A stretch of DNA of 64,000 nt from Echinometra lucunter (lineage: Eukaryota; Echinodermata; Echinoidea; Camarodonta; Echinometridae): the NCBI GenBank assembly GCA_029962745.1, contig CM057151.1:30699344-30763343 (forward strand), read 5' to 3'. The translations under genes were made by a program, and so were the position numbers. The notes below the pieces were generated by a model, which worked only from the letters and a program-made list of their open reading frames with translations, was not told where the DNA came from and did no database searches. Below are positions 59,893-64,000 of the stretch, in pieces; position 1 is the first letter of the stretch, and the number at the start of each line of letters is the position of its first letter.

Positions 59893-62693
59893 CCTATATT
59901 TCTGATCTCATAATACTCCTAAGAAGATAACACAAGATATTCCACCAATGGAATAAAGTCTGTCAAAATATACTAGGTGATCAAAAGTCATAAATGGCAC
60001 TACACATCGCAATCATACTGAAATAAACAGGTCAGATCGTTAGCAACAAATTTGCTTCATACAAGTGAAAATATTACCATGTTTACACAGTGACTCGGCT
60101 CGAGTGTTGAATCCTCAAGCAGGGTCGAACGCTGCGATGAGGACAACTGTAATTGTGTTTATATGGAAACAAAAAAGGCGAGTTCAACATGGCCCGTGTA
60201 TCACGAACGAAAGTAGAATTGTGATGACTTGCCTAGTTTGCCCAATGACCTAGGTCAGTGGGTTCAACATGGCTTTCTGTTTACACATGAAAAAATTGGC
60301 GAGTCTGACTCAGCTCGCGGATCGAAACCTGCAATTCTGGCGGATCAAAAAAGCGGTGTTCATCATGGTCCGTGGGTCACGCTGATCCTGTTTACATGAC
60401 ATAAAATTGCCTTATTGAACATGGGTCGCGTATCGAACCCCCGAGGTGAGTCACTGTGTAAACACGGTATTAAACTCACGAGTCAATGAGGATCATGACA
60501 TCCTTGGGAGAGCTTGTGGCTTGGATATACCTGTAGGTAAAATAATCACCATTCCAAATTCAATCTCCAGAAGAAAAAAAAACACCTTAATTCCATATTC
60601 ACTAAAATCCATCTTCCAGATTATTAAGAATATTGCCATATTACTGAATATTTCTAAATGCAAACAAATTTTAAAGTTGAATTCTTATTCCTACAGCAAG
60701 GAAGGTTTAGGTTTTTAGTATCATCTATTTAGAGCAATTGAGTTTATAATCTATACAGAAGCAAATCTGATATTTCATAATTCAAAGTTTGCAAATTAAT
60801 TCCCCAGATAAGGGTTTGATTGAAAAGCAAGAATCTATTGTCATAAACAAACAAAAAATAAACACTAATATAGTATGACTGCCATCAAGTTTACTGGCAA
60901 AAATTGTATTAATTGAATGATAGAATTAGACATACTCATTTGAATATAGTTTCATATACCCAAAATAAATCATTTATCAAGCTTCACTTCCCCAGCAAAG
61001 TTAGAATAAATACCCCATTTATATATACAAAGTGCAATTCACACAAACTGTCAAGAGAACCATTTTCAGATATACATCCAAGGTAATATATTGTGCTTGT
61101 TAGTAAATGAAGTTTGTTATAAATATATAGCTGGGTAAAATGAGAATAGATGTGCATACAAACAAAAAAAGCTATAGGCACTAAAGATACTAACATTAGG
61201 TAATAAAAAGTCACATGCAATCAATATGTGCTACTTGAATGTGCAAGATTTAGATTGTTTAGAAACAAGAGCTGTATTAAAATGGTAACATATAACATTA
61301 AGAAGAAATACATACATATTTCCAAGCAAACAAACTGTTTTGTTTTTGTTTCTTCTCGGAAAGGGAAATATTACAAATTCAGAAGTAAACATATGGGCAA
61401 GACTGAAACTGTTAAATCAAGAAGAATACTTGAGTATCTTTAATACCGGCAAATTTATAAGCTATGCCTAAAAACATGCGTATACGTAATTGAAACAAGC
61501 AGATTAAGAAACTATCAAAAGTAGTTCACCTGCTCGTAAATATAGTAAGTCAGATCAATTTTCATCAAAATACAATGTGTTTATTTGATAAGAAACCCAT
61601 CTTTTCCCACCAATTGCTCGAGAAATAATCCCTGAAGAATTTGTGTGGTTCTTATCAAAGATCGGTCCCTCCTCTTTCACATGATATCAAATCTGCTATG
61701 ATATTGCCCCTCAGGAATGAATAGTCTGCTGGTACCATTATTGAGCAATATAAAAATAGTTTGCACACAGAAGTCATAAATAATGTATAAACATTTAATT
61801 GCAATAAAACAGAATAACGAAATATAAAGACAAAAAAAGGTGATCTATCATGAGTTCTTTTATTCATCAATCAATATTTTTGCAGTTTTGAAATGAGATG
61901 TGGGTCCATATTTAGCCTCATGACCCCTTCCCCTGTCGGTCCATTATTAATGAATGGCTGATCTTTGATCACTACTTTCGTGCGCAAATAACTTTCTGCA
62001 TCACCAGTTTAAAACTGCCTTGAGCTCCATCATTACAAATAAGGTATCATTTGAAAGAAGAAGAAAATTGCCTTTTTTTATAATGCACTATCGCACATGT
62101 GTGTTTATTTGATAAGATATTGTTGGGGAAAGTTGGGTTCCCTTTTTCAAGAAACAGACTGTATATCACATTAACATCATCATAATGTCAGTATGACAGA
62201 ATCTCTTTTCGAAAAGTAGGTCTGTGGGAGAAATATTTGAAGCTGACATGTTCATTCAAGGGGGTTGTAGTAGGTAAAAAAAAAAGGGCTTGTTTTCTTG
62301 AGCAAAAAAAAAAAAAAATTATTGCAAAATTTTTAAATTTATTTCTTTCTTTCATCAAAAATTCAATATTACATGCCAAAGAATGTCCTTGATTTGAGGC
62401 TTTTGTGAAGTATGATTTTTTTTTAAAGATACATATCAAGCATATACACAATTTCGGAAAGAATACAAAACAAAAAGATAAATAACTATTTAACTGTTCA
62501 TAAATATTCTTTTCAAAATAAATAATATTTCAGAAGATATGCTAAAAGCAGTATAAAAAGCATTTCAATATACTTGGCACTTTGGAACACTTTGAAGCAG
62601 CATCCTTTCTTGTTAATAGCCTCACTTACCAGCCCCTACGCCGAACATCATATTGGTCTTTATCAGGTTCCCCTGCAGAAACCCACTCTTTAG
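18391..62693 (-). CDS. CACNA2D: Voltage-gated calcium channel alpha-2/delta subunit, 5' partial gene in 30 visible exons
   Basis: This extracellular, membrane-anchored accessory subunit of high-voltage-activated calcium channels promotes channel trafficking and release-site coupling. Thirty exons (29 whole, one cut by the N-gap) join in frame. About 105 residues precede the gap and 637 follow it. In order there is a YDVRRR block, the VWA start with MIDAS motif DSSGS, the Cache-like region (VVGTD, then NSNGYILLHP), LDDGGF, a tryptophan-rich segment, cysteine-rich delta sequence and a hydrophobic C-terminus ending VVWLISA. Vertebrate alpha-2/delta proteins have about 1,000 to 1,150 residues. 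The missing parts are the signal peptide and VWA_N (right of the window) and the second half of VWA (gap). Similarity seems nearest to the alpha-2/delta-1/2 type, but I do not assign a paralogue. One intron is AT-AC. Confidence 0.95.
18600..18740 (-). mobile_element. tRNA-derived SINE trace
   Basis: The - strand around 18685-18715 reads CTGGGTTCATATCCCACCGC, a tRNA T-arm with a B-box. No full tRNA fold is present. A similar T-arm lies at 30705-30740. Confidence 0.45.
19154..19280. repeat. Foldback hairpin with short loop
   Basis: The ends ACAAATGATGCATG and CATGCATCATTTGT pair. The inner arms AGATCTATCCGCTC and GAGGCTGT pair with ACAGCCTC and GCGGATAGATC around a 7-base loop. It lies in the last CACNA2D intron. 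Confidence 0.8.
20262..20846. repeat. Dispersed repeat with nested inverted repeat
   Basis: It is related to 14440-14925. Its left third (about 20267-20434) is an extra inverted repeat. The arms pair CAAATAGCGAATA, GGTACGAGATTT, GGTGAAAGA and CTTCTATTCAAC with their complements around CGGCTTCGCC. The right end repeats the AGTCTATGGGAGCTGAAC block. It lies in the last CACNA2D intron, just after exon 29. Confidence 0.78.
20868..20947 (-). CDS. CACNA2D: CACNA2D visible exon 29
   Basis: It starts after an AC acceptor and ends at the donor GTGAGT. It reads DVAPNPCLETPRYRRRPSEN, then CYALSEF. NPCxxxPRYRxxPxxCY is strongly conserved near the alpha-2/delta C-terminus. This identifies the exon and fixes its frame, although no AG acceptor exists before it. 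Confidence 0.92.
20948..21649 (-). other. U12-type AT-AC intron
   Basis: On the - strand the intron opens with ATATCCTTTT, the textbook donor of AT-AC introns spliced by the minor spliceosome. It holds ATCCTTAAC (20963-20971), close to the U12 branch consensus TTCCTTAAC. It ends TTCAC about 16 bases after the branch adenosine. There is no AG near the required boundary. Joining at these sites restores frame: GAA GAA CCA G plus AT GTT GCC CCA. The read-through frame stops five codons after the boundary (DILF, then TAA). Confidence 0.88.
21650..21759 (-). CDS. CACNA2D: CACNA2D visible exon 28
   Basis: Acceptor TTATTATCCAG. It reads KWAASRVGGTNLVMIITEME, then CDTCPMTVVKQAPEEP. The TNLVMI strand and the following C-x-x-C pair are family features. 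No GT donor fits. The exon ends at CCAG before ATATCCTTTT, a U12-type AT-AC donor, in phase 1. Confidence 0.92.
22323..22446 (-). CDS. CACNA2D: CACNA2D visible exon 27
   Basis: Acceptor TTAATAATACAG and donor GTTAGA. It reads IDAAETVESLGNVSCIKLIN, then NYYFGQNLSTEGVKECVNCS. The C...YYF...C-x-x-C pattern matches the delta-region disulphide framework. Confidence 0.93.
22690..22985. repeat. Half copy of the long-foldback repeat family
   Basis: It holds AAAATCGGTCAAAGAATAAG and AATTGGCAACACTGATGACA, then CTCTCCATTCACTTTGTACA. These are the same kinds of blocks as in 47705-48287 and 58812-59280. Only one arm is recognisable. Confidence 0.55.
23211..23269 (-). CDS. CACNA2D: CACNA2D visible exon 26
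   Basis: Acceptor CTACCATTATAG and donor GTAAGA. It reads WSFIRHTFMDFLLFGWSDYS. It is hydrophobic and aligns with the AWSILQQFLL-type segment. It ends one base into an isoleucine codon. Confidence 0.92.
23549..23690 (-). mobile_element. Non-LTR retrotransposon 3' tail
   Basis: On the - strand it ends ACTTGGAAATAAAGAAAGAA, followed by tandem TTGAA units. It matches 31440-31578 on the + strand over about 130 bases, including TTTTTCTTTGTCAATwTACT. Only the 3' end is present, as in 5'-truncated insertion. Confidence 0.75.
23769..23821 (-). CDS. CACNA2D: CACNA2D visible exon 25
   Basis: Acceptor TTCTATGCAG and donor GTAAGA. It reads PTLHDVFNFNLWASSAI and ends in a split tryptophan codon. It matches the family's hydrophobic, tryptophan-rich segment (VADILxxGWW). 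Confidence 0.92.
24363..24441 (-). CDS. CACNA2D: CACNA2D visible exon 24
   Basis: Acceptor TTAATGTTAG and donor GTATGT. It reads NKWMYDYQAACERMPSSDSA, then GTKSWFV. YDYQxxC is a conserved landmark. Confidence 0.93.
24932..25002 (-). CDS. CACNA2D: CACNA2D visible exon 23
   Basis: Acceptor TTTGATAG and donor GTAAGT. It reads VGRFFGETDGDIMTEMIDNG, then IFE. GRFFGE is conserved across the family. Confidence 0.95.
25589..25660 (-). CDS. CACNA2D: CACNA2D visible exon 22
   Basis: Acceptor CTCTGATCAG and donor GTAGGA. It reads ELKCYLLDDGGFIIATNQNY, then EQDE. C-x-(L/I)LDDGGF is one of the most conserved alpha-2/delta blocks. Confidence 0.95.
25795..26121 (-). pseudogene. CR1/L2-like LINE remnant, end of reverse-transcriptase ORF
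   Basis: A 78-residue - strand frame (25883-26119) contains ITYRDRAFSSVAPRLWNSLP, then FDTFKSELKTYPFQQL. This is the familiar C-terminal motif of non-LTR retrotransposon ORF2 proteins. Downstream comes AATGGCGCTATACAAATGCT, the usual 3' tail, and then a CATCAT microsatellite. The 5' part of the element is missing. It lies in a CACNA2D intron and shares its strand. Confidence 0.8.
26306..26347 (-). CDS. CACNA2D: CACNA2D visible exon 21
   Basis: Forty-two bases between TTTTGGCAG and GTGAGT read GFNNRTWDNSCANM, including an NRT sequon. It corresponds to the short cysteine-bearing segment before the LDDGGF block. Confidence 0.88.
26414..26749. mobile_element. Pogo/Tigger-like TIR element
   Basis: The left end TACAGTCTGACCTCGCTTAC pairs with the right end TATAAGCGAGGCTGGACTGTA. 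Both ends start with TA and have the CCTCGCTTAnnCGGC pattern. It is 336 bases with no transposase frame. Confidence 0.8.
26925..26983 (-). CDS. CACNA2D: CACNA2D visible exon 20
   Basis: Acceptor TTCCTTACAG and donor GTAACT. It reads VVMAMLDPAYFNDSWSLTSQ. It follows the PA of exon 19 in frame and ends in phase 0. Confidence 0.9.
27614..27810. mobile_element. Short TIR element (GACCACC type)
   Basis: The left end AAGTGAAACCTGTATATAAA is followed by GACCACC. The right end, as reverse complement, reads TACAGTCAAATCTGCTTTAG and then CAACCACC. The ends differ, but both follow the pogo-type pattern CAGTnnAACCT. It is about 195 bases. Confidence 0.6.
27867..27956 (-). CDS. CACNA2D: CACNA2D visible exon 19
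   Basis: Acceptor TTATGACCAG and donor GTAAGT. It reads GEGPMGSLTEFRSNITISKS, then VALDNEAVPA. The block ends in the conserved PAVV strand completed by exon 20. Confidence 0.92.
28263..28453. mobile_element. Small TIR element (GGCCC ends)
   Basis: The left end GGCCCAAATTCACAAAG pairs with the right end CTTTGTGAATTCGGGCC. Inside, AACCATGGTTTA occurs on both sides. It is about 190 bases. The end type recalls the GGGCCC element at 12885-13042. Confidence 0.78.
28629..28747 (-). CDS. CACNA2D: CACNA2D visible exon 18
   Basis: Acceptor TTTTAATGCAG and donor GTAAGT. It reads STISTWSDDEIRAMQDPWEQ, then SYYQRSLYTDRYVFSVPYNS. SxYxRSL and YVFxxPY are conserved. Confidence 0.94.
29365..29427 (-). CDS. 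CACNA2D: CACNA2D visible exon 17
   Basis: Acceptor TTCATGACAG and donor GTATTT. It reads DNGFIFVLAATQGGLTTIFP, then E. This matches the strand written FVVTDGGITRVYP in the vertebrate protein. Confidence 0.92.
29593..29686 (-). CDS. CACNA2D: CACNA2D visible exon 16
   Basis: Acceptor GCTTTAACAG and donor GTAAGT. It reads CNDEMVRKLLVDAEITSNLS, then AYWETKTDILN. C-N-x-x-x-(V/I)-x-x-(L/V)L-D-A and YW are family landmarks. Confidence 0.93.
29801..29818. repeat. Poly-G homopolymer tract
   Basis: At least 14 consecutive G. Similar mononucleotide G/C runs occur near 10040, 20226, 31795, 32326 and 33010 in this window. Such tracts are prone to length error in assembly. Confidence 0.85.
30700..30760 (-). 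mobile_element. tRNA-derived SINE trace
   Basis: The - strand reads GTGTGGGTTCGTATCCCACC, a paired T-arm with a B-box. A full cloverleaf is not evident. It resembles the T-arm near 18700. Confidence 0.45.
30829..31578 (+). pseudogene. Non-LTR retrotransposon remnant with 3' tail
   Basis: A broken frame near 30960-31060 reads GPKVWNSLNSDLTTLFNRK and, after a shift, FKSKLKKCLLSK. This is the usual end of a reverse-transcriptase ORF. The 3' end (31440-31578) closes with ACTTGGAAATAAAGAAAGAA and TTGAA units, and it recurs inverted at 23549-23690. The first 50 bases (CACCCAGTTCCAG block) recur at 48299-48349. Confidence 0.7.
31611..31744 (-). CDS. CACNA2D: CACNA2D visible exon 15
   Basis: Acceptor TTCCTCTGCAG and donor GTAAGT. 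It reads WEFCEQFVGMDPKDITTADI, then IVAIQETIDNTSDGLSSDGI and ITLQT. The cysteine after the IAP block is conserved. A GC-rich TIR element begins about 50 bases upstream of its acceptor. Confidence 0.93.
31795..32342. mobile_element. CpG-rich TIR element with poly-G ends
   Basis: The left end is a G-run followed by ACACTTGACC and GGTAGGTATGTGCTGCGG. The right end, as reverse complement, is a G-run followed by CACTCAGTATATAATG and GGCGGGTATGTGCCACGG. The interior (about 31950-32130) is GC- and CpG-rich, unlike its surroundings. The 136-residue frame across it shows no family. It starts about 50 bases upstream of CACNA2D visible exon 15. Confidence 0.72.
33009..33032. repeat. Poly-C homopolymer tract
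   Basis: About 22 to 24 consecutive C, roughly 40 bases from the donor of CACNA2D visible exon 14 (33071-33116), inside the following intron. Confidence 0.9.
33071..33116 (-). CDS. CACNA2D: CACNA2D visible exon 14
   Basis: A T-rich acceptor ending TTTCAG and donor GTAAGT flank 46 bases reading DLKYLMERTDILIAP. It ends two bases into a tryptophan codon. The IAP block matches the family (FIAP). Confidence 0.9.
33773..33843 (-). CDS. CACNA2D: CACNA2D visible exon 13
   Basis: Acceptor ATTTCACAG and donor GTAAGA. It reads SVAIAQPSFDLFQFKAPTNM, then DLTM. The family has a hydrophobic strand followed by an aromatic patch here. Confidence 0.92.
34284..34345 (-). CDS. CACNA2D: CACNA2D visible exon 12
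   Basis: Acceptor CCTTCACAG and donor GTAAGG. It reads RYLEFVNMTYSFTFIDNTTF and ends two bases into a serine or arginine codon that exon 13 completes as serine. Two N-glycosylation sequons (NMT, NTT) are visible. Confidence 0.92.
35085..35445 (-). repeat. Dispersed repeat, inverted partner of 7868-8245
   Basis: On the - strand the blocks GGCTCGATTTGATAAATTGT, AAAACCAACCTGGGTATGAT and AGGGCCATGCAGCTCAGAT follow the same order as in 7868-8245. The frames inside it are spurious. Confidence 0.8.
35477..35548 (-). CDS. CACNA2D: CACNA2D visible exon 11
   Basis: Acceptor TTTCTTTTCAG and donor GTAAGA. It reads LRRDMIDRKSGTVKLDTPIM, then SRDE. MIDxxSG is conserved in alpha-2/delta-1 and -2. Confidence 0.93.
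35935..36065. repeat. GC-rich patch with inverted GGCAGAAGG motif
   Basis: GGCTGGCAGAAGG, CCTTCTGCCAGCC and CCCTTTTGCCAGCGGGG lie within 130 bases of GC-rich sequence. They can form alternative stems. The patch lies some 50 bases into the intron after exon 10 (36118-36189). Its origin is unknown. Confidence 0.6.
36118..36189 (-). CDS. CACNA2D: CACNA2D visible exon 10
   Basis: Acceptor CTGTTTAG and donor GTGAGT. It reads LNYLSDPPNVDFLEVEYETP, then EKIA. VDFLEVE matches the conserved (V/L)D(F/L)xxxE block. A 9.9-kb intron separates it from exon 9. Confidence 0.92.
38203..38573. mobile_element. TIR element carrying an internal 21-bp minisatellite
   Basis: The ends GGCCCTAAAGTACGCTCGAC and GTCGAGCGTACTTGAGGGCC pair. 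Pairing goes on through AACAGGTCAnnTGCGACGTGAAT for about 43 bases. Inside, a 21-bp unit (CATCCCAGGTCATGAATTTCG and variants) repeats about eight to ten times between 38310 and 38470. Because the unit is a multiple of three, it gives a repetitive 125-residue frame (IPGHEFR units). Confidence 0.85.
39375..39735. mobile_element. TIR element (TGTTAAGCTGCTAAAGTG ends)
   Basis: The left end TGTTAAGCTGCTAAAGTG pairs exactly with the right end CACTTTAGCAGCTTAACA, about 360 bases apart. CTAAAGTGCAACA also recurs just inside the left end. No transposase is present. Confidence 0.8.
39750..39802. repeat. ATG/ATC trinucleotide microsatellite
   Basis: About 15 tandem GAT units. It lies just beyond the right end of the TIR element at 39375-39735. 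Confidence 0.92.
42095..42360. repeat. Minisatellite of GGTTCGTTATTCCGAA units
   Basis: About nine head-to-tail units of 15-17 bases (GGTTCGTTAnTCCGAA) run to about 42265. They are followed by inverted units (TTCGGACGAACAAACC, TTCGGAATAACG, CGGATTAACG). The array is therefore partly a foldback. Confidence 0.85.
46438..46512 (-). CDS. CACNA2D: CACNA2D visible exon 9 (Cache region)
   Basis: Acceptor AAATTTAG and donor GTAAGA. It reads IGPQAYVFGINSNGYILLHP, then RLKAE. The NGYILLHP block is characteristic of alpha-2/delta. Confidence 0.94.
47705..48287. repeat. Long foldback element, arms about 215 bases
   Basis: The left arm from AAAGGAGAATGCAACC pairs with the right arm ending GGTTGCATTCTCCTTT. 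Inner blocks pair in the same way, for example GAAAGTTTGAGCAAAATCGG and ATTTTGCTCAAACTTTC, and GTTGGCAACTTTGCCAG and CTGGCAAGGTTGCCAA. The longest frame free of Ns in the window (47891-48382, 163 residues) overlaps it but has no family similarity. Confidence 0.88.
48634..48836. repeat. Dispersed repeat, copy B (partner of 2102-2316)
   Basis: It begins with a 24-base perfect palindrome centred on TGACGTCA (ACCCACTTTGACGTCA, then AAGTGGGT). It continues with the same blocks as 2102-2316 to GCATTGGGTACCCCCTTTA. Confidence 0.82.
50885..51010 (+). mobile_element. tRNA-derived SINE-like sequence
   Basis: GGGCGTTGTGGCCTGCACC is a plausible A-box region and GAGGTTCGAGTCTGAGTCAC a B-box. They are about 60 bases apart. 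GACGTTAAAGGTCGGTCCC follows, a tail block seen in many marine invertebrate SINEs. No intact tRNA is formed. Confidence 0.6.
52869..52943 (-). CDS. CACNA2D: CACNA2D visible exon 8 (Cache region)
   Basis: It reads SQQLLGVVGTDITTKNMADT, then VPMNK, with donor GTATTT. LLGVVGTD is a strongly conserved Cache-domain block. A second possible acceptor six bases further in would drop SQ. Confidence 0.92.
54054..54379. mobile_element. Two adjacent TIR elements sharing a terminus
   Basis: The first runs from CCAGGGGGAGCGTTTCATTA to TTCATGAAACAATCCCCTGG (54054-54219). The second runs from GGGGAGCGTTTCATCAAC to TTCATGAAATGCTCCCC (about 54216-54379). CGACAAAACTCTTCATGAAA is tandemly doubled at the junction. 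Interior GACAAGTTGTC and CCAATCAGAT / GATTGGCTGA blocks are typical of marine deuterostome MITEs. Confidence 0.78.
54779..54808 (-). CDS. CACNA2D: CACNA2D visible exon 7, 30-base microexon
   Basis: Thirty bases in phase 0, bounded by CACACAAAAAG and GTAGTA, read VPGSDNKTVK. Joined to its neighbours this gives NTTSFI-VPGSDNKTVK-SQQLLG, matching the family pattern of a short N-glycosylated NKT segment just before the LLGVVG strand. The acceptor tract is weak. Skipping this exon would keep frame, so it may be alternative. Confidence 0.7.
55516..55796. mobile_element. Foldback element with about 62-base arms
   Basis: The left arm (GATTTGATTTATAGATGGCG through CCCACAGGGCAGTGCCATGA) pairs with the right arm (TCATAGCGCTGCCCTGTGGG through TCATCTATAAATCAAGTC). 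It is about 280 bases. The 70-residue frame inside it is spurious. Confidence 0.82.
56428..56484 (-). CDS. CACNA2D: CACNA2D visible exon 6
   Basis: Acceptor CTGTTTATAG and donor GTGAGT. Nineteen codons read GLGMMTTLTLPVYNTTSFI. This aligns with the post-VWA strand that precedes the Cache region in alpha-2/delta proteins. Confidence 0.9.
56613..57112. other. Assembly gap of exactly 500 Ns
   Basis: The length is exactly 500, which suggests a placeholder of unknown true size. About 125 residues of the alpha-2/delta VWA domain and the following linker are missing between the flanking exons. In vertebrates they occupy several exons. Frames of 177 and 207 residues across this run are meaningless. 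Confidence 0.98.
57113..57144 (-). CDS. CACNA2D: CACNA2D visible exon 5, truncated by assembly gap
   Basis: The acceptor is GAATTGTCATAG. The 32 visible bases read ELNDAVQNRVT in the right phase and then run into Ns. The family has a KDAVNN-type helix here in the VWA domain, so this is the 5' part of a real exon. Confidence 0.82.
57520..57588 (-). CDS. CACNA2D: CACNA2D visible exon 4
   Basis: Acceptor TTTGCTTTCCAG and donor GTAAGA. Twenty-three codons read FSEDVRNVSCFDTFVQANLR, then NKK. This is the VWA segment with the conserved cysteine and VQAN block. Confidence 0.93.
57940..59450. repeat. Diverged tandem-like repeat of about 125-bp units
   Basis: Blocks such as TTATACCTTCACTCCAGA, ATCTrCTTCACyCTCACTGT, TGCCAGAAGGGyATAACTC and CCTTTCTGGCTCT recur in order around 57955, 58612, 58690, 58735, 59290 and 59400. 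The run is interrupted by the foldback at 58812-59280. It ends about 40 bases from CACNA2D visible exon 3. Confidence 0.6.
58812..59280. repeat. Long foldback element, arms about 160 bases
   Basis: The left arm (TTAAACCCTGGGGAAATA, AAAGAGAGGATATAGAGAGA, GAGAAAGTTATGAAAGTTTG) pairs with the right arm (CAAACTTTCTCATT-type blocks, TCTCTCTATCCTCTCTTTTC, CCCAGGGTTTTATCC). It resembles 47705-48287 in layout and in its GGCAATGTTGC / TTGTACA blocks, but the sequences differ. Confidence 0.85.
59492..59591 (-). CDS. CACNA2D: CACNA2D visible exon 3 (MIDAS motif)
   Basis: The acceptor is GACGGGCAG and the donor GTGAGT. With exon 2 it forms the perfect MIDAS motif D-S-S-G-S, needed for metal binding and channel trafficking in vertebrate alpha-2/delta. 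It continues TYGMTLKIIKVSVSKALDTL, then GNDDFVNVAW. It ends in phase 0. Confidence 0.94.
59758..59890. repeat. CTGT/CT simple repeat
   Basis: A run of CTGTCTGTCTGTCC units passing into CTCTCTCT. The 60-residue frame over it is an artefact. Confidence 0.92.
60075..60469. mobile_element. TIR element next to the exon 2 splice donor
   Basis: The left end TACCATGTTTACACAGTGAC pairs with the right end GTCACTGTGTAAACACGGTA, about 30 bases of pairing. It is 395 bases, CpG-rich inside, with internal CATGTTGAACCC-like blocks. Its right end is nine bases from the CACNA2D exon 2 donor. Confidence 0.82.
60480..60530 (-). CDS. CACNA2D: CACNA2D visible exon 2 (start of VWA)
   Basis: Acceptor TTACCTACAG and donor GTGAGT. 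It completes the tryptophan and reads YIQATSSPKDVMILID, ending two bases into a serine codon. The aspartate is the first MIDAS residue. A TIR element ends nine bases beyond the donor. Confidence 0.94.
62630..62693 (-). CDS. CACNA2D: CACNA2D visible exon 1
   Basis: Acceptor ATCTTTCAG and donor GTAAGT on the - strand. It reads KEWVSAGEPDKDQYDVRRRG and ends two bases into a tryptophan codon. YDVRRRxWYIQ is a hallmark block just before the VWA domain of alpha-2/delta proteins. Confidence 0.92.
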
Positions 62694-64000
62694 CTGAAAG
62701 ATGGAATGGTGAAGGAGACTAGGACTGTTAGTCAACCAGACATATGAATAGGAACTAAGAAGAGGAAAATTAGTTACGTGGGTATATTTTAGGATAGAAT
62801 ATTAGACAAAGATACAGCATCACGAAAACCACTAATTGAAGAAAATCATTTTCATATAATAATTTGGTTTTAAATTTTCAAATTATGTTGCTTTAACTAT
62901 TTAGTCATATACATGGAGCATGATGGGATCATTACCATTTGAGTCAGTTAATTCAGTTGGTTCATTGCTTCATTGAAAATGAATTGTTATCCTAAAATTA
63001 TTTTTTGCTTTCATTTCATAAGGGACAGCTCAGCTGAAATATATGTAGTTTTGCTCATTATATAAATGAAATCAAACATGTTTCATGTGAATACTTTTGC
63101 TGAATTCTCTAGGATATATTGGTTTATGAATGAGAGAGATGAATACATGAGGAAATATATTGTTAAATGTTTAATTTGGAACAAATGTATCCAGTTCACT
63201 GCAGATTCATGTTTACACAAGTTTTCATGTTGTGCTCAAAAAAGAAATGCTCAGATCATCAAAAATCAATAACTCTTAAAATGATAGAATTTATCAATAG
63301 CAAAACAACTTGAAATGTTAGTGGTTGATTCAACTGGTGAAATACAATAAACAGGTTAGTTAAAGCTTCATGATGTTTTAAAAATATTCATTAAGGTGCA
63401 GCATTGCATGGTAGTCTGGCTAAATAAAAATAATTTACCATTAGAGTCATAACCATTTTGTTAAAGTTAATAATATTATTACATTTACATGTACATGTAT
63501 GATTAGTAATGTTTGCATATCATGGGAGATGCAAGCAGAATAACACTCATGGAGGTATACTGGAAAAGGTTACTAGATGTTACTGTGTTTAAGTAATGCA
63601 TTACGGTTTCCTTCCTACAAAAACAGTAACAACTTCAATAGCAATAAAGACAGAGGTTTAGATGAATTAAGGCACACCACACACTGATTAGTTAATCTTA
63701 CTGATATTACCATCTTATTCAATCTACATCAAACAGTAGCACTGAACCAAAAACAAGAATAAAGAACAACTTTATGCCTCATGTTCTCTTCTAACATACA
63801 GGCAGCTTTCTTATAACTCCACCTATCACCTGACAACACACCTCTCACTGCACACCCTTTACTCTAAATATGATGAATTTCCTTTATTCCAGATATCTGT
63901 TGTAATAGATCTTCAAGATCTTCTAAGGCATAACTATATAAAACCTGAACAATAATTAAGTAACACCTTTGCTTTTCATAAATTTACAGGCAATACCGAT
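62694..64000. other. Upstream CACNA2D intron; no exon seen
   Basis: The next upstream exon should encode a WQxFG...LRxYP-type block. I do not see it between 62694 and the window edge. The stretch is A/T-rich with no repeat or gene I can name. Confidence 0.65.

Noticed and set aside
1..64000. CRISPR arrays, prokaryotic operons, toxin genes or viral genes
   Set aside because: None is seen. The tandem repeats lack the regular repeat-spacer pattern, and the window is ordinary intron-rich animal DNA.

Overview
This window is intron-rich animal DNA, roughly two-thirds A+T by eye. It is full of short terminal-inverted-repeat (TIR) elements of the kind common in marine invertebrate deuterostomes. 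An echinoderm or a close relative is my best guess, from repeat style and protein similarity only; I could not run a search. I see no bacterial, phage, plasmid or CRISPR content. Almost every long open reading frame here is a chance frame inside an intron or repeat. The real coding sequence is in exons of 30 to 134 bases.

Two genes are supported, and they converge tail to tail. On the + strand, 1944-9567 holds eight exons of SLC25A20, the mitochondrial carnitine/acylcarnitine carrier. They run from just after the first transmembrane segment to the stop codon, and the first coding exon lies left of the window. On the - strand, 62693 down to 18391 holds 30 exons of a voltage-gated calcium channel alpha-2/delta subunit (CACNA2D). 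They run from just before the VWA metal-binding (MIDAS) motif, through the Cache-type extracellular region, to a C-terminal hydrophobic tail. The signal peptide and VWA_N region lie beyond the right edge. A run of exactly 500 Ns (56613-57112) cuts into one exon and hides the rest of the VWA domain. Apart from that gap, every exon join keeps frame.

The most notable finding is an AT-AC intron of the minor, U12-dependent class in the alpha-2/delta gene (20948-21649). It has a near-consensus donor and branch site and sits just before the exons for the last 61 residues. Reading through it meets a stop within five codons, which would give a protein without the membrane-anchoring tail. A 30-base microexon (54779-54808) is also inferred.

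The introns and the 8.8 kb between the two stop codons hold TIR and foldback elements in several families, pogo-like short elements, non-LTR retrotransposon tails, tRNA-derived SINE traces, minisatellites, and homopolymer or dinucleotide tracts. Several elements sit within 10 to 50 bases of splice sites. The two genes have unrelated jobs (mitochondrial fatty-acid import; calcium-channel trafficking and synapse formation), and nothing suggests they work together.
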